64,000 nucleotides of DNA from CAVZZV01 sp963779845 (lineage in GTDB: Bacteria; Bacteroidota; Bacteroidia; Bacteroidales; GCA-2748055), in the NCBI GenBank assembly GCA_963779845.1, contig CAVZZV010000001.1:124001-188000 (forward strand), read 5' to 3'. Numbering within the stretch: position 1 is the stretch's first letter; each line of letters opens with the position of its first letter. Both the position numbers and the translations under genes were made by a program. Shown here piece after piece: positions 37,852 through 45,658 of this stretch. The notes under the pieces are model-generated. The model searched no databases. It saw only the letters and a list, made by a program, of their open reading frames with translations, and was not told the origin of the DNA.

Positions 37852-38370
37852 ATGAAAAATTTCAGCATCATCCTGATTTTAACCTTTATAACTTCCTGTA
37901 GCTCCATGAAACTTCCATTAGAAACCGTTCCCAATGTAGATCTTCGCAAGTATGTCGGAATTTGGTATGAAATCGCCCATCTGCCGGTAAGTTTTCAAAA
38001 GAATTGTGCATGTACAACGGCCGAATATTCCTTAACTGAAAAGGATTATGTCAGGGTAGTGAACCGTTGCTATGACACCAAAAAAAATAAATGGAAAGAT
38101 GCAAAAGGGAAAGCATTTATCGTCCCCAATACAAATAATTCCAAACTGAAGGTGCAGTTTTTCTGGCCCTTCAAAGGAGATTATCAGATAACTGAATTGG
38201 GCAAGAACTATGAGTATGCGGTTGTGGGAAGTCCGGACAGGGAGACAATGTGGATTTTATCGAGGGAGCCGGAGATGAGTGAAAGCCTTTATCAGGAATT
38301 GGTTTCTAAAATGAAAATAAAAAAATTTCCTGTAGAGAAATTGATACGGACAAATCATGATTGTCCATAG
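37852..38370 (+). CDS. lipocalin-family lipoprotein (Blc-like)
   Basis: The start at 37852 (MKNFSIILIL) gives 172 residues and a lipoprotein signal ending FITSC (Cys17); the open frame upstream lacks a plausible signal. Lipocalin motifs are present: KYVGIWYEIAHLPVSFQ (the GxW motif), CTTAEYSL, and DRETMWILSREPEMSE near the end. Blc-type proteins bind fatty acids or lysophospholipids at the outer membrane. It is convergent with the MscS gene and seems monocistronic. Confidence 0.9.
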   Translation: MKNFSIILILTFITSCSSMKLPLETVPNVDLRKYVGIWYEIAHLPVSFQKNCACTTAEYSLTEKDYVRVVNRCYDTKKNKWKDAKGKAFIVPNTNNSKLKVQFFWPFKGDYQITELGKNYEYAVVGSPDRETMWILSREPEMSESLYQELVSKMKIKKFPVEKLIRTNHDCP

Positions 38371-38424
38371 AGACTGGTTCCGGATGCTCTCTCTATATGA
38401 AAGAACCTGACATCTGGCTCTATA

Positions 38425-40251
38425 TCAATCTTTTGGCAAATAATCTGCCGGAATAGTCGTCCTATTCCCATCTCTTTCCGAACGATAATGTGGGGACATT
38501 ATTTCAATACCTTTTTCATTGAAAACATCCTGTATGTTTTGGTTAAGGCTCGAATAAATTACTGCCTGGATGTTAGCATCACGGATATAAGCGTTTATCT
38601 GGTAAGAAACATAAAAATCGTCAAGGCTCACCTGCAGCACAAAAGGGCCAGGTTCATTCAGGATATGCTCTGTTCTAAGGGCAGCTTCTATAAGAGCTTC
38701 GTGAATAATTTTCCAGGGAGTGTCATAACCGATGGAAATGGTCGCATGAATAATCAATCCTTCGCTTTTTTCGTGGAAACTAAAATTTATGGTGCTTCCG
38801 GAAAGTATGGATGCATTGGGGATAGTAATCTCTTCGTTTTTTATAGTTCTCAGTCGGGTTACCAAAAGGGTTTTTTCCACCACCTCCCCAACTGTATCAC
38901 CGATCTTTATCCGGTCACCAATTTTAAATGGACGCATGTATGTAATAACCAAACCTGCAATTATATTGGCAATCGCTGTAGAGGAACCAAGGGAAAACAA
39001 TATACCTAAAAATACAGATACTCCTTTAAAAATGTTCGAATCAGATCCAGGCAGGTAGGGAAATATCAGCACAAACATGAATGCATAGAGTAAAAACCTG
39101 ACAATACTGAAAGTTGGCATTGCCCAGTCCGCATGAAAACCACTTATATTTAATTTTTCTGCTTCAATTTCAGAAAAGATATATTTGACCAGTTTGATGA
39201 AATACTTCATTACAAAGAAGATAACCAGAATGGCAAATAGGTTGGGTAGGTAAGCCCAAATGGCAATGAAAAGTCCCTTCAAAGGGGACCAGATCAGGTT
39301 AAAAAGGCTGTCGGCCCAGCCCCTGGTAAAGGGAAAGATACTGAATATCAATGGAAGGGCGATGTACAAAATGATGGCGACCAGTACCCAGCGAAGGATT
39401 TTTAACAAGAACAAAAACATCTTAAATTGCTGGTCTTCCGATAGGAATGTATAGTCTTTGTATGAAAGGCTTTTAAGCCATTTTGCTTTATGTTCTATTG
39501 AATATCTGATTAAGCGGGAGTATCCTCTTCCGGACAAGCGGATCAGGAACCATACTCCCCCAATAATCAGCACCATAAGACCGAACCGTAAGAGTATTTT
39601 ATAGAGGCTGCTCTCCTTTTTTGCTTTTACTATGGATTCTTTAATAATAGTCAAATACCGTTCAGCTAGTTCCTCAGGAGGGGAATTGTTCCATACGGCA
39701 TCTGTCTCCGAAACGTTCATAATGATCGTCTCCCCGTATACTATATCAACGGAATTTTCTGATGGTAAGGTAATGATAGAATCCATCTTTAGAAAATCAT
39801 TTTCGTAAAGGAAGCTTAGTTTCCGGGAAATATTTAATGCTCTGTCTTTAGCTGTAGATGCCCCCAGTTTGGCATAGATGAAGAAGAGGGTATCCTTCAA
39901 CTCTCCGATAACAGGATATGCCCTTGCATTGATTCTCATTGAATCAATGCGGGCTCTCTTCAAATCCAGGCTTTTAGTTTCCCTGTCAGAAATTTCCTGA
40001 AGTTGAAGACGAAGTTGTTCCTTTTCAACAATATCAGCAGCTTTTAACTCTCTAAGCTGAGCTTCCAGTTCCAGACGATGAAGGGAATCCTGTTCATGTT
40101 GTTTGGCAATTTCTTCGAGTTTTATGCGATAATCCTTTATGGCCTGAAGGTTAAGAGAGTCCTGCAAAATAACCATACTGTCCTGGCTTTTCGCAGAGAG
40201 GCTAACGAAAAGAATTGCACAAACAAAAATGATTTTGAGAACCCGTATCAT
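38425..40251 (-). CDS. MscS-family mechanosensitive channel with N-terminal coiled coil
   Basis: The 608-residue protein has a signal peptide (to about residue 22), a periplasmic coiled-coil section (about 30-120, rich in Glu, Leu and Arg), a soluble segment, four to five membrane helices (about 215-440), and the MscS pore helix and beta domain (LGSSTAIANIIAGLVITY, then PFKIGDRIKIGDTVGEV and TIPNASILSGS). The cytosolic C-domain ends near residue 590. It would release solutes during osmotic downshock or sense envelope stress. No partner gene is adjacent. Confidence 0.9.
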   Translation of the reverse strand: MIRVLKIIFVCAILFVSLSAKSQDSMVILQDSLNLQAIKDYRIKLEEIAKQHEQDSLHRLELEAQLRELKAADIVEKEQLRLQLQEISDRETKSLDLKRARIDSMRINARAYPVIGELKDTLFFIYAKLGASTAKDRALNISRKLSFLYENDFLKMDSIITLPSENSVDIVYGETIIMNVSETDAVWNNSPPEELAERYLTIIKESIVKAKKESSLYKILLRFGLMVLIIGGVWFLIRLSGRGYSRLIRYSIEHKAKWLKSLSYKDYTFLSEDQQFKMFLFLLKILRWVLVAIILYIALPLIFSIFPFTRGWADSLFNLIWSPLKGLFIAIWAYLPNLFAILVIFFVMKYFIKLVKYIFSEIEAEKLNISGFHADWAMPTFSIVRFLLYAFMFVLIFPYLPGSDSNIFKGVSVFLGILFSLGSSTAIANIIAGLVITYMRPFKIGDRIKIGDTVGEVVEKTLLVTRLRTIKNEEITIPNASILSGSTINFSFHEKSEGLIIHATISIGYDTPWKIIHEALIEAALRTEHILNEPGPFVLQVSLDDFYVSYQINAYIRDANIQAVIYSSLNQNIQDVFNEKGIEIMSPHYRSERDGNRTTIPADYLPKD

Positions 40252-40631
40252 AATAGTTTATTGTGGAGTTTAGGAAATGCTATTTTGATGGCTTAAAAAT
40301 TGGTATGCTAATTTAGTGAAGTCAAATTAATAGCCAAATTTTTCCAGCATTTTTCTCATTAATTAGAGAGGATCGTTTGAATTATCAAATTGCTTGCAAA
40401 AACAAACCGGATGAAAAATAAGTGAAGTTACGCTGCAAAGAGCATAAGCTGTCAAGAAAATATTGGTTCAAAAATATATGCTTAAACAGGATAAAAGTCG
40501 AAGCTATTGGCTCTTCAATATGAGAAGGGGAAATTAATTTTGACCATGAGGTTAAAATGAGGATGGTAAGGTCATTTACCTTATTAATAATAAGATTTAC
40601 ATAAAAGTAACTTTAAAATTCATATTTATTC

Positions 40632-40639
40632 TACTTTTG
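40632..40639 (+). promoter_or_regulatory. promoter -7 box of the kinase-zinc ribbon-MurU operon
   Basis: TACTTTTG matches TAnnTTTG exactly, 76 bases before the kinase start codon. The gap 40252-40714 (463 nt) has no coding frame that I can support and nothing else clear. Confidence 0.55.
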
Positions 40640-40714
40640 TGGCCTTGCAGGCATAACAAACTACGATGGATCATCGTTTTGCCCCCATGAACAATACAAC
40701 TTAAATCAGAGAGC

Positions 40715-42136
40715 ATGGATCACAATATTTTTAAAAATCTTTTTTTTCAAAAGTTCAATATCGAAGCAACATCAATAGAGGCTCTGCCCCGATCGGGGTC
40801 CCACCGACGGTATTTCAGACTCAGGTCAAACATGGTAACAGCCATAGCAGCCTATAATGAAGCTGAAAAGGAAAACACCGCCTTTTTAGAATTCTCTTCC
40901 TATTTTAAACAAATCGGGATCCGAGTGCCCGAGATATATGCACACACTAAAGATAAACTCATATATTTAATGGAAGATCTGGGTGAAGAAAGCCTCACGG
41001 ATTTACTTAATAAAAACAGGAGTGGGGAGACGCTAAACGAAGAAACAACCGGGTTTTACAAGGAGGCCCTTTCTGAACTGGTTTTACTTCAAATTAAAGG
41101 GAATGAAGGCATGGATTACTCTCTTTGCATTCCAAGGGAGCGTTTTGATAAACAATCTATTGTATGGGATTTGAGTCACTTCAAATACTTTTGTCTTAAG
41201 ATTTCTGGAATTCCATTCGATGAGCAGAAATTAGAAGACGATTTTCAAAAATATGGAGCCATGCTTGAGTCAGCAGACAGTGACCATTTTATGTTCCGTG
41301 ATTTTCAATCACGAAATATTATGATTCATAAAGGACATTGTTATTTTATTGATTATCAGGGAGGTAGAAAGGGGGCGCTTCAATATGACGTAGCTTCCAT
41401 TTTATTTGAGGCTAAAGCAGATTTACCCTTTGGGACCAGAGAAATACTTTTAGAACATTATTTGATGGAGCTTGAGAAATTACACCCGGACAGTCGGGAA
41501 AAATTTCTTGCTTTATATTACCCATTCGTATTAATCCGGTTGCTTCAGGCAATGGGAACCTATGGTTTAAGAGGTTGGGTTGAAAAGAAACCTCTCTTCC
41601 TGCAAAGCATGCCCTATGCAATAAAGAATTTAAAATGGCTGCTGCTTAATGACAAAATTCCCCAAGAACTCCCCTATTTAAAAGAAATACTGACTGAAAT
41701 GAGCCTTTCCAAAAAGTTTAATTATACCCTGCCTCAAAAAAGGGATGGATTGACAATTCGGATATATAGTTTTTCCTACCGAAAACCTCAACCTGATGAT
41801 TTAACAGGTAATGGAGGAGGATATGTTTTTGATTGCCGGGCGATTCACAATCCGGGAATGTACGACGAATATAAAGCTCTCACAGGAAAGGAAACAGCCA
41901 TACATGAATTTTTCCAAAAGAGAAGTCTAATGGAAGAATTTCTTTCTGATGTATACAGGATAATTGACCGCACCATCGACAGTTACGTTGAAAGAAAATA
42001 CAACCATCTCGCGGTCGGATTTGGGTGCACCGGGGGGGTGCATCGTTCGGTATATGCAGCAGAGAAACTGGCACTCTACCTGCAACAAAATGAAAAGGTA
42101 TTTGTTGAACTGGAGCATCGGGAAATTAAGAGCTGA
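40715..42136 (+). CDS. AmgK-like amino-sugar kinase fused to a RapZ C-terminal domain
   Basis: The 473-residue protein has two parts. Residues 1-330 are an APH-type kinase with MEDLGEESL as the hinge, the catalytic loop FRDFQSRNIMI (Asp196, Asn201) and metal motif IDYQGG (Asp213); the match to AmgK (anomeric MurNAc/GlcNAc kinase) is close in layout. Residues 346-473 are a RapZ C-terminal domain: RIYSFSYRKPQP, YVFDCRAIHNPG and the loop GCTGGVHRSVYAAEKLA, which in E. coli RapZ belongs to the glucosamine-6-phosphate site. The RapZ N-terminal ATPase domain is missing. The MurU-like gene 230 bases downstream supports a role in cell-wall sugar recycling, with the C-domain as a sensor. Confidence 0.88.
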   Translation: MDHNIFKNLFFQKFNIEATSIEALPRSGSHRRYFRLRSNMVTAIAAYNEAEKENTAFLEFSSYFKQIGIRVPEIYAHTKDKLIYLMEDLGEESLTDLLNKNRSGETLNEETTGFYKEALSELVLLQIKGNEGMDYSLCIPRERFDKQSIVWDLSHFKYFCLKISGIPFDEQKLEDDFQKYGAMLESADSDHFMFRDFQSRNIMIHKGHCYFIDYQGGRKGALQYDVASILFEAKADLPFGTREILLEHYLMELEKLHPDSREKFLALYYPFVLIRLLQAMGTYGLRGWVEKKPLFLQSMPYAIKNLKWLLLNDKIPQELPYLKEILTEMSLSKKFNYTLPQKRDGLTIRIYSFSYRKPQPDDLTGNGGGYVFDCRAIHNPGMYDEYKALTGKETAIHEFFQKRSLMEEFLSDVYRIIDRTIDSYVERKYNHLAVGFGCTGGVHRSVYAAEKLALYLQQNEKVFVELEHREIKS

Positions 42137-42166
42137 TCAGATCAAAGGTGAATATTGATATAAGGC

Positions 42167-42295
42167 ATGACAAAAACAATGTGTAAAAGGGGCGAAACCT
42201 CCGATTTTAAAGCAAAAAATGCAAAATACCAATGTAAAAAATGTGGACGAAAGGCCAAAAAAGAGGAAAGATGTTGTAAACCAAAAAAAATTTAG
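42167..42295 (+). CDS. 42-residue zinc-ribbon-like protein
   Basis: A short frame from ATG 42167 to TAG 42293 encodes a very basic protein (about 14 Lys) with Cys6, a C23-x-x-C26 knuckle (YQCKKCGRKAKKE) and a Cys36-Cys37 pair near the end. The Cys pattern would bind one zinc ion and the Lys content suggests nucleic acid binding. It lies 30 bases after the kinase-RapZ gene and 67 bases before the MurU-like gene, in the same direction. It looks like a real small gene of this operon; the family is unknown to me. Confidence 0.65.
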   Translation: MTKTMCKRGETSDFKAKNAKYQCKKCGRKAKKEERCCKPKKI

Positions 42296-42302
42296 GAATT
42301 GT

Positions 42303-42326
42303 AGAGAAAATTTAGGAATTTTCTCT
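42303..42326 (+). repeat. perfect inverted repeat before the MurU-like gene
   Basis: AGAGAAAATT-TAGG-AATTTTCTCT has perfect 10-bp arms and a 4-nt loop, 36 bases before the MurU-like start codon. The stem is AT-rich and not followed by a T run, so an operator or a weak attenuator is as likely as a terminator. AATTTAGGAATT also occurs just before it as a direct repeat. Confidence 0.6.
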
Positions 42327-42362
42327 AATTCTGGTCGATTTGATTAGATTTAGGAGACTTTT

Positions 42363-43076
42363 ATGAAAAACAAGGATGAAAAGACAGCCATGATATTGGC
42401 TGCCGGATTAGGCACCCGTCTTAAACCTTATACCGATTCACAGCCAAAAGCCTTAATGAAATATAAGGATAAGGCCCTTCTTCAAATAATTATTGAAAAT
42501 CTTCAAGCGGCCGGTTTCAACAGGATTATCGCCAATATACACCATTTTGGGGATCAAATCATTGGGTTCCTTAAAGAGCACGATAATTTTGGTCTACAGG
42601 TAATAATCTCAGATGAAATGGACAGATTACTTGATACCGGAGGAGGAATAGCAAAAGCAAGTGTTCATTTTAAGGATTCACCTGTTTTGTTTCACAATGT
42701 AGATATTCTCACCAACCTGGATCTTGCCTTGTTTTACGATTTTCATCTGAAAAATAATTTTCCGGCGACCCTGGCTGTTAAAGAGCGCCAAACATCCCGC
42801 TCGCTTCTATCTGATTCTGATAACATTCTTTGTGGCTGGAGAAACAATACCAGTGGCGAAACAATTATATCCAGAAAAAAAAAGGAATTATTTCCAGTTG
42901 CATTCAGCGGAATTTATATCCTTGATCCCTCTTTGATCCATGCCTTTAAAAAATCAGGATCCTTCCCTATCATACCCGAATTTCTGAATCTTGCCAGAGA
43001 TCATGATATTGGACTATATCGTCATGATCAGGATTCATGGAAAGATATGGGCAAGCCCGGATCATATCATAATTGA
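42363..43076 (+). CDS. MurU-like sugar-1-phosphate nucleotidyltransferase
   Basis: The 237-residue protein is a short nucleotidyltransferase: AAGLGTRLKPYTDSQPKAL (residues 13-31) is the NTP-binding signature with the catalytic Arg and Lys, HNVDIL carries the metal Asp, and FSGIYILDPSL and the final DSWKDMGKPGSY complete the site. Length and lack of an extra C-domain match MurU (MurNAc-1-phosphate uridylyltransferase) rather than GlmU or GalU. With the AmgK-like kinase upstream it would form UDP-MurNAc from recycled MurNAc. A mannose- or heptose-1-phosphate specificity cannot be excluded. Confidence 0.85.
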   Translation: MKNKDEKTAMILAAGLGTRLKPYTDSQPKALMKYKDKALLQIIIENLQAAGFNRIIANIHHFGDQIIGFLKEHDNFGLQVIISDEMDRLLDTGGGIAKASVHFKDSPVLFHNVDILTNLDLALFYDFHLKNNFPATLAVKERQTSRSLLSDSDNILCGWRNNTSGETIISRKKKELFPVAFSGIYILDPSLIHAFKKSGSFPIIPEFLNLARDHDIGLYRHDQDSWKDMGKPGSYHN

Positions 43077-43109
43077 TTCATCCGGCAAAGAGCTTAACTT
43101 AATAATTCT

Positions 43110-43117
43110 TATCTTTG
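43110..43117 (+). promoter_or_regulatory. promoter -7 box of cysH
   Basis: TATCTTTG matches TAnnTTTG exactly. Transcription would start near 43124, leaving a leader of about 124 nt before cysH. Confidence 0.5.
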
Positions 43118-43123
43118 CAACAT

Positions 43124-43247
43124 GTCTGTCCAAACACTCGTCATGATGGACATACTATTAATACTGGTGCCCTGAACAATTGGAACAAGTACGCAGGGTA
43201 CAAAACAAAATCATTTTTAAGTTCAATTCATTTTAAAATTAGCGTTT
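43124..43247 (+). promoter_or_regulatory. possible structured leader RNA of cysH
   Basis: Between the -7 box and cysH lie two possible stems: TGTCC/GGACA (43127-43131 with 43148-43152) and an 8-bp stem GTGCCCTG/CAGGGTAC with one G-U pair (43167-43174 with 43194-43201). It does not match a SAM-II or other riboswitch I know. Regulation by sulfur status is possible but not shown. Confidence 0.3.
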
Positions 43248-43985
43248 ATGATCAGTGCGGATAAGGATTTATTAAATGAGCTAGACCAATTGAACAAGCG
43301 TTTTGAAAAAAAGGATCCAAAAGAAGTATTGGAGTATTTTCTTTCAAAGTATAAAGGAAAGATAGCACTTTCCTCAAGCCTTGGGGCTGAGGATCAGGTA
43401 TTGACTGAAATGGTGGTTGGAATTAGACCCGGCACGCGTATTTTTACCCTCGACACTGGCAGGCTGTTTCCTGAGAGTTACGATCTTATGGCCCGGACAG
43501 AAGAAAAATATGGTAACCCTATTGAGGTCTTTTTCCCTGACTACAAAAGAGTTCAAAAAATGGTCGCGGAAAAGGGAATCAATTTATTTTATAAGAGCAT
43601 TGAAAACCGAAAAGAATGTTGCCATATCCGTAAAATCGAACCATTGCAACGAGCATTCAAAGATCTGGAGGTGTGGATTTGCGGTTTAAGGAAAGACCAA
43701 TCCGTTACACGCTTTTATACCAGGATGATAGAATGGGACGAGGCGAACGGGCTAATTAAACTTAACCCCTTGCTCAACTGGACTGAAAAAGATGTTTGGG
43801 ATTATATCAAAAAACATGAAATCCCTTATAATCTGCTTCATGATCAGGGTTTCCCGAGCATTGGTTGCCAACCTTGTACCAGGGCAGTGAAACCCGGGGA
43901 AGAGGTAAGATCCGGACGATGGTGGTGGGAACAGCCAGAGCAGAAAGAATGTGGATTGCATGTTCAATCAAAAGTTCAACCTTAG
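43248..43985 (+). CDS. cysH: adenylyl-sulfate (APS/PAPS) reductase
   Basis: The 245-residue protein has the PP-loop-type motif SSSLGAEDQ, FTLDTGRLFPESYDL, and the [4Fe-4S] cysteines Cys124-Cys125 (KECCHIRK) and Cys207/Cys210 (IGCQPC) that mark the iron-sulfur, APS-using class. The catalytic C-terminal Cys235 in KECGLH is intact. It reduces APS to sulfite with thioredoxin in cysteine synthesis. The rest of the sulfate assimilation genes are not adjacent. It has its own promoter and a possible structured leader. Confidence 0.95.
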   Translation: MISADKDLLNELDQLNKRFEKKDPKEVLEYFLSKYKGKIALSSSLGAEDQVLTEMVVGIRPGTRIFTLDTGRLFPESYDLMARTEEKYGNPIEVFFPDYKRVQKMVAEKGINLFYKSIENRKECCHIRKIEPLQRAFKDLEVWICGLRKDQSVTRFYTRMIEWDEANGLIKLNPLLNWTEKDVWDYIKKHEIPYNLLHDQGFPSIGCQPCTRAVKPGEEVRSGRWWWEQPEQKECGLHVQSKVQP

Positions 43986-44052
43986 GATAAAATTTCCAGC
44001 AGGAATTCATTTAAATAATTAAATATTTCGGTTTCTTTTTCCTTTTTTTTCC

Positions 44053-44060
44053 TAAATTTG
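44053..44060 (+). promoter_or_regulatory. candidate promoter -7 box for the tRNA-Leu(CAG) transcript
   Basis: TAAATTTG fits TAnnTTTG exactly. A transcript from here would start near 44067 and carry both duplicated units before the tRNA at 44294. The closer TATAATTG at 44285-44292 lies too near the tRNA to place the start upstream of it. Confidence 0.4.
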
Positions 44061-44109
44061 CTGACCCAAATTAGGGTTGAGGATGATAAACGGCTGAATT
44101 CACGGTGAT

Positions 44110-44306
44110 AACCGGCAAAGGAGCCCCCGACATCCCGGTTAACGATTGATTGCTTATCGGAATTTGTTATTGTTAATTGAAAATAGTGGAGCCCAGATGG
44201 CGGAACCGACGAAGGAGCTCCCGACATCCCGGTTAAGGATTGATTGCTTATCGGAATTTGTTATTGTTAATTGAAAATAGTGAATATAATTGAGCCCAGA
44301 TGGCGG
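44110..44306 (+). repeat. tandem duplication of the tRNA-Leu leader including 14 nt of the tRNA
   Basis: Segment 44110-44188 recurs at 44204-44282 (offset 94 bases, 79 bases long, about four mismatches). After the first copy comes GAGCCCAGATGGCGG (44189-44203), a copy of the first bases of the tRNA that breaks off in the D-arm and runs straight into the second copy. The second copy has 9 additional bases before the intact tRNA. Each copy has a small hairpin (AACCG with CGGTT). The gap 43986-44293 holds nothing else. Confidence 0.85.
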
Positions 44307-44380
44307 AATTGGTAGACGCGCTAGTTTCAGGGACTAGTATACGCAAGTATGTGCAGGTTCGAGTCCTGTTCTGGGCACCA
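44294..44380 (+). tRNA. tRNA-Leu (anticodon CAG)
   Basis: An 87-nt class II tRNA. The acceptor stem GCCCAGA pairs with TCTGGGC. The anticodon arm CTAGT-TTCAGGG-ACTAG gives anticodon CAG. A long variable arm follows (TATACGCAAGTATG), and the T-arm is GCAGG-TTCGAGT-CCTGT. The 3' CCA is encoded. A terminator begins 12 bases downstream. Confidence 0.97.
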
Positions 44381-44391
44381 TTTTAGAAAGC

Positions 44392-44427
44392 AAAAGCGTT
44401 TAAATAACTTATTTAAGCGCTTTTTTT
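44392..44427 (+). terminator. terminator of tRNA-Leu(CAG)
   Basis: A stem of about 15 bp (AAAAGCGTTTAAATA with TATTTAAGCGCTTTT, one G-U pair) closes on a 3-nt loop and ends in a T run. It has the same design as the terminator after tRNA-Leu(GAG). Confidence 0.9.
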
Positions 44428-44486
44428 CCTTTTACAGCCTTTGAAATTTTCCAGCCAGTGTATAGTGGAAGGGAAGGGAACCCCGA

Positions 44487-45479
44487 TTATAAATCCGGGC
44501 TGGGATAAACAATACCCGCAGCTTTGCGAATACTATCAAGCACTTCCATTAAATCCTGAGAAAAAGACAAAGGCAATAAATCACTTTCCAGGAGTCCTTT
44601 GTCTAAACATTCCATAACATGAGCTGCCTCGTAACTGTATCCAAACCCCTGCATTTCAGGAATATCAATACTTTTTTCCTCATTATCACCTGATTCACAT
44701 ATTGTTATTGTACTTGGTGAATAGGAATTTTTATTCAAACGGAGGTAACCCTTTTCGCAACAATATTCGGTGTGCCTTGAGGAATGTACTCTGAGGCTGG
44801 AAAATAAACTGGCAATCTGGCCCTCTTTATATTTGAATGAAATTGTAATACTTTCATCTGCACCTGTAGAACCAAAAACAGGGATTGTTTTTATTTCAAC
44901 CGGTTTTCCCAGAACTGAAATGGTCATAAAAACAGGATAGATCCCAATGTCCATCAACGATCCACCACCTAAATTTAAGTCAAATAGTCTGCTGTCAGGG
45001 TCAACGTCAGCTTTAAATGAAAAATCGGAACGAACTGCCAATACTTTTCCCAATTTATGGGTTTGTAAGATTTCCAGAGCTATTTGAAAACTGGGAACAA
45101 ACCGTGTCCAAAAAGCTTCTATCAAAAATACCCTATTTTCATGGGCACAGGCAATCATCCGGGCTACCTCTTCCGAATTTAGGGCAAAGGGTTTTTCACA
45201 AATAACATTTTTTTTATTCGTTAAACACAGCAGTGTATGTTGGTAATGAAATGAGTGAGGAGTGCAAACGTAAACTATATCTACCTCCTTATCGCATACC
45301 ATATCTTCATAAGATCCATAGGCCTTTTCAAAACCAAATTTATCTGCAAAAGTCGTTGATTTATTGATATCACGGGACGCAGCAGCATAAAGGACAGCAT
45401 TGGGTAAAAGCCTTAAATCGCGGACAAATTTCTCTGCGATTTTTCCACAACCTAAAACCGCCCAATTGTATTTATTCAT
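44487..45479 (-). CDS. Gfo/Idh/MocA-family oxidoreductase (dihydrodiol dehydrogenase type)
   Basis: The 330-residue protein starts NWAVLGCGKIAEKFVRDL, a Rossmann loop, followed by VYVCTPHSFHYQHTLLCL and the catalytic CEKPFALNSEE. The C-terminal domain has LGGGSLMDIGIYPVFMTISVLG, as in the subgroup around xylose/dihydrodiol dehydrogenases. It is not closely related to the other oxidoreductase at 25343. It is the first gene right of tRNA-Leu(CAG) and precedes the sulfatase block, but 180 bases separate it from the nearest sulfatase gene, so a shared transcript is uncertain. Confidence 0.9.
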   Translation of the reverse strand: MNKYNWAVLGCGKIAEKFVRDLRLLPNAVLYAAASRDINKSTTFADKFGFEKAYGSYEDMVCDKEVDIVYVCTPHSFHYQHTLLCLTNKKNVICEKPFALNSEEVARMIACAHENRVFLIEAFWTRFVPSFQIALEILQTHKLGKVLAVRSDFSFKADVDPDSRLFDLNLGGGSLMDIGIYPVFMTISVLGKPVEIKTIPVFGSTGADESITISFKYKEGQIASLFSSLRVHSSRHTEYCCEKGYLRLNKNSYSPSTITICESGDNEEKSIDIPEMQGFGYSYEAAHVMECLDKGLLESDLLPLSFSQDLMEVLDSIRKAAGIVYPSPDL

Positions 45480-45658
45480 AATGATACAATTTTTTTTAGT
45501 ATACCTATATCGGAGGTCAACTTCCGGGGTAAATATTTACATTTCGAAAGTGGAGATGGCAAATCCTCTTTTTGCAATCCATTCATTTAAACCATATCCC
45601 TGTTTGATAAGCAACATTTATGCAGACCTAAATAGGAAGGTGTTCGCTACATCAATTG

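Noticed and set aside
43122..43175. 17-codon frame in the cysH leader that could be a leader peptide
   Set aside because: It starts before the predicted transcription start, has no Cys or Met-rich regulatory codons of note, and no ribosome site.
43982..44227. 81-codon minus-strand frame over the tRNA leader
   Set aside because: It is composed of the duplicated non-coding leader and has no protein-like features.
44110..44282. Direct repeats that could suggest a CRISPR array
   Set aside because: Only two copies, 79 bases long, with part of a tRNA between them and no cas gene; this is a tandem duplication.
44285..44292. TATAATTG directly before tRNA-Leu(CAG) as its promoter
   Set aside because: With the usual spacing the transcript would start inside the tRNA; the TAAATTTG at 44053 is more plausible.
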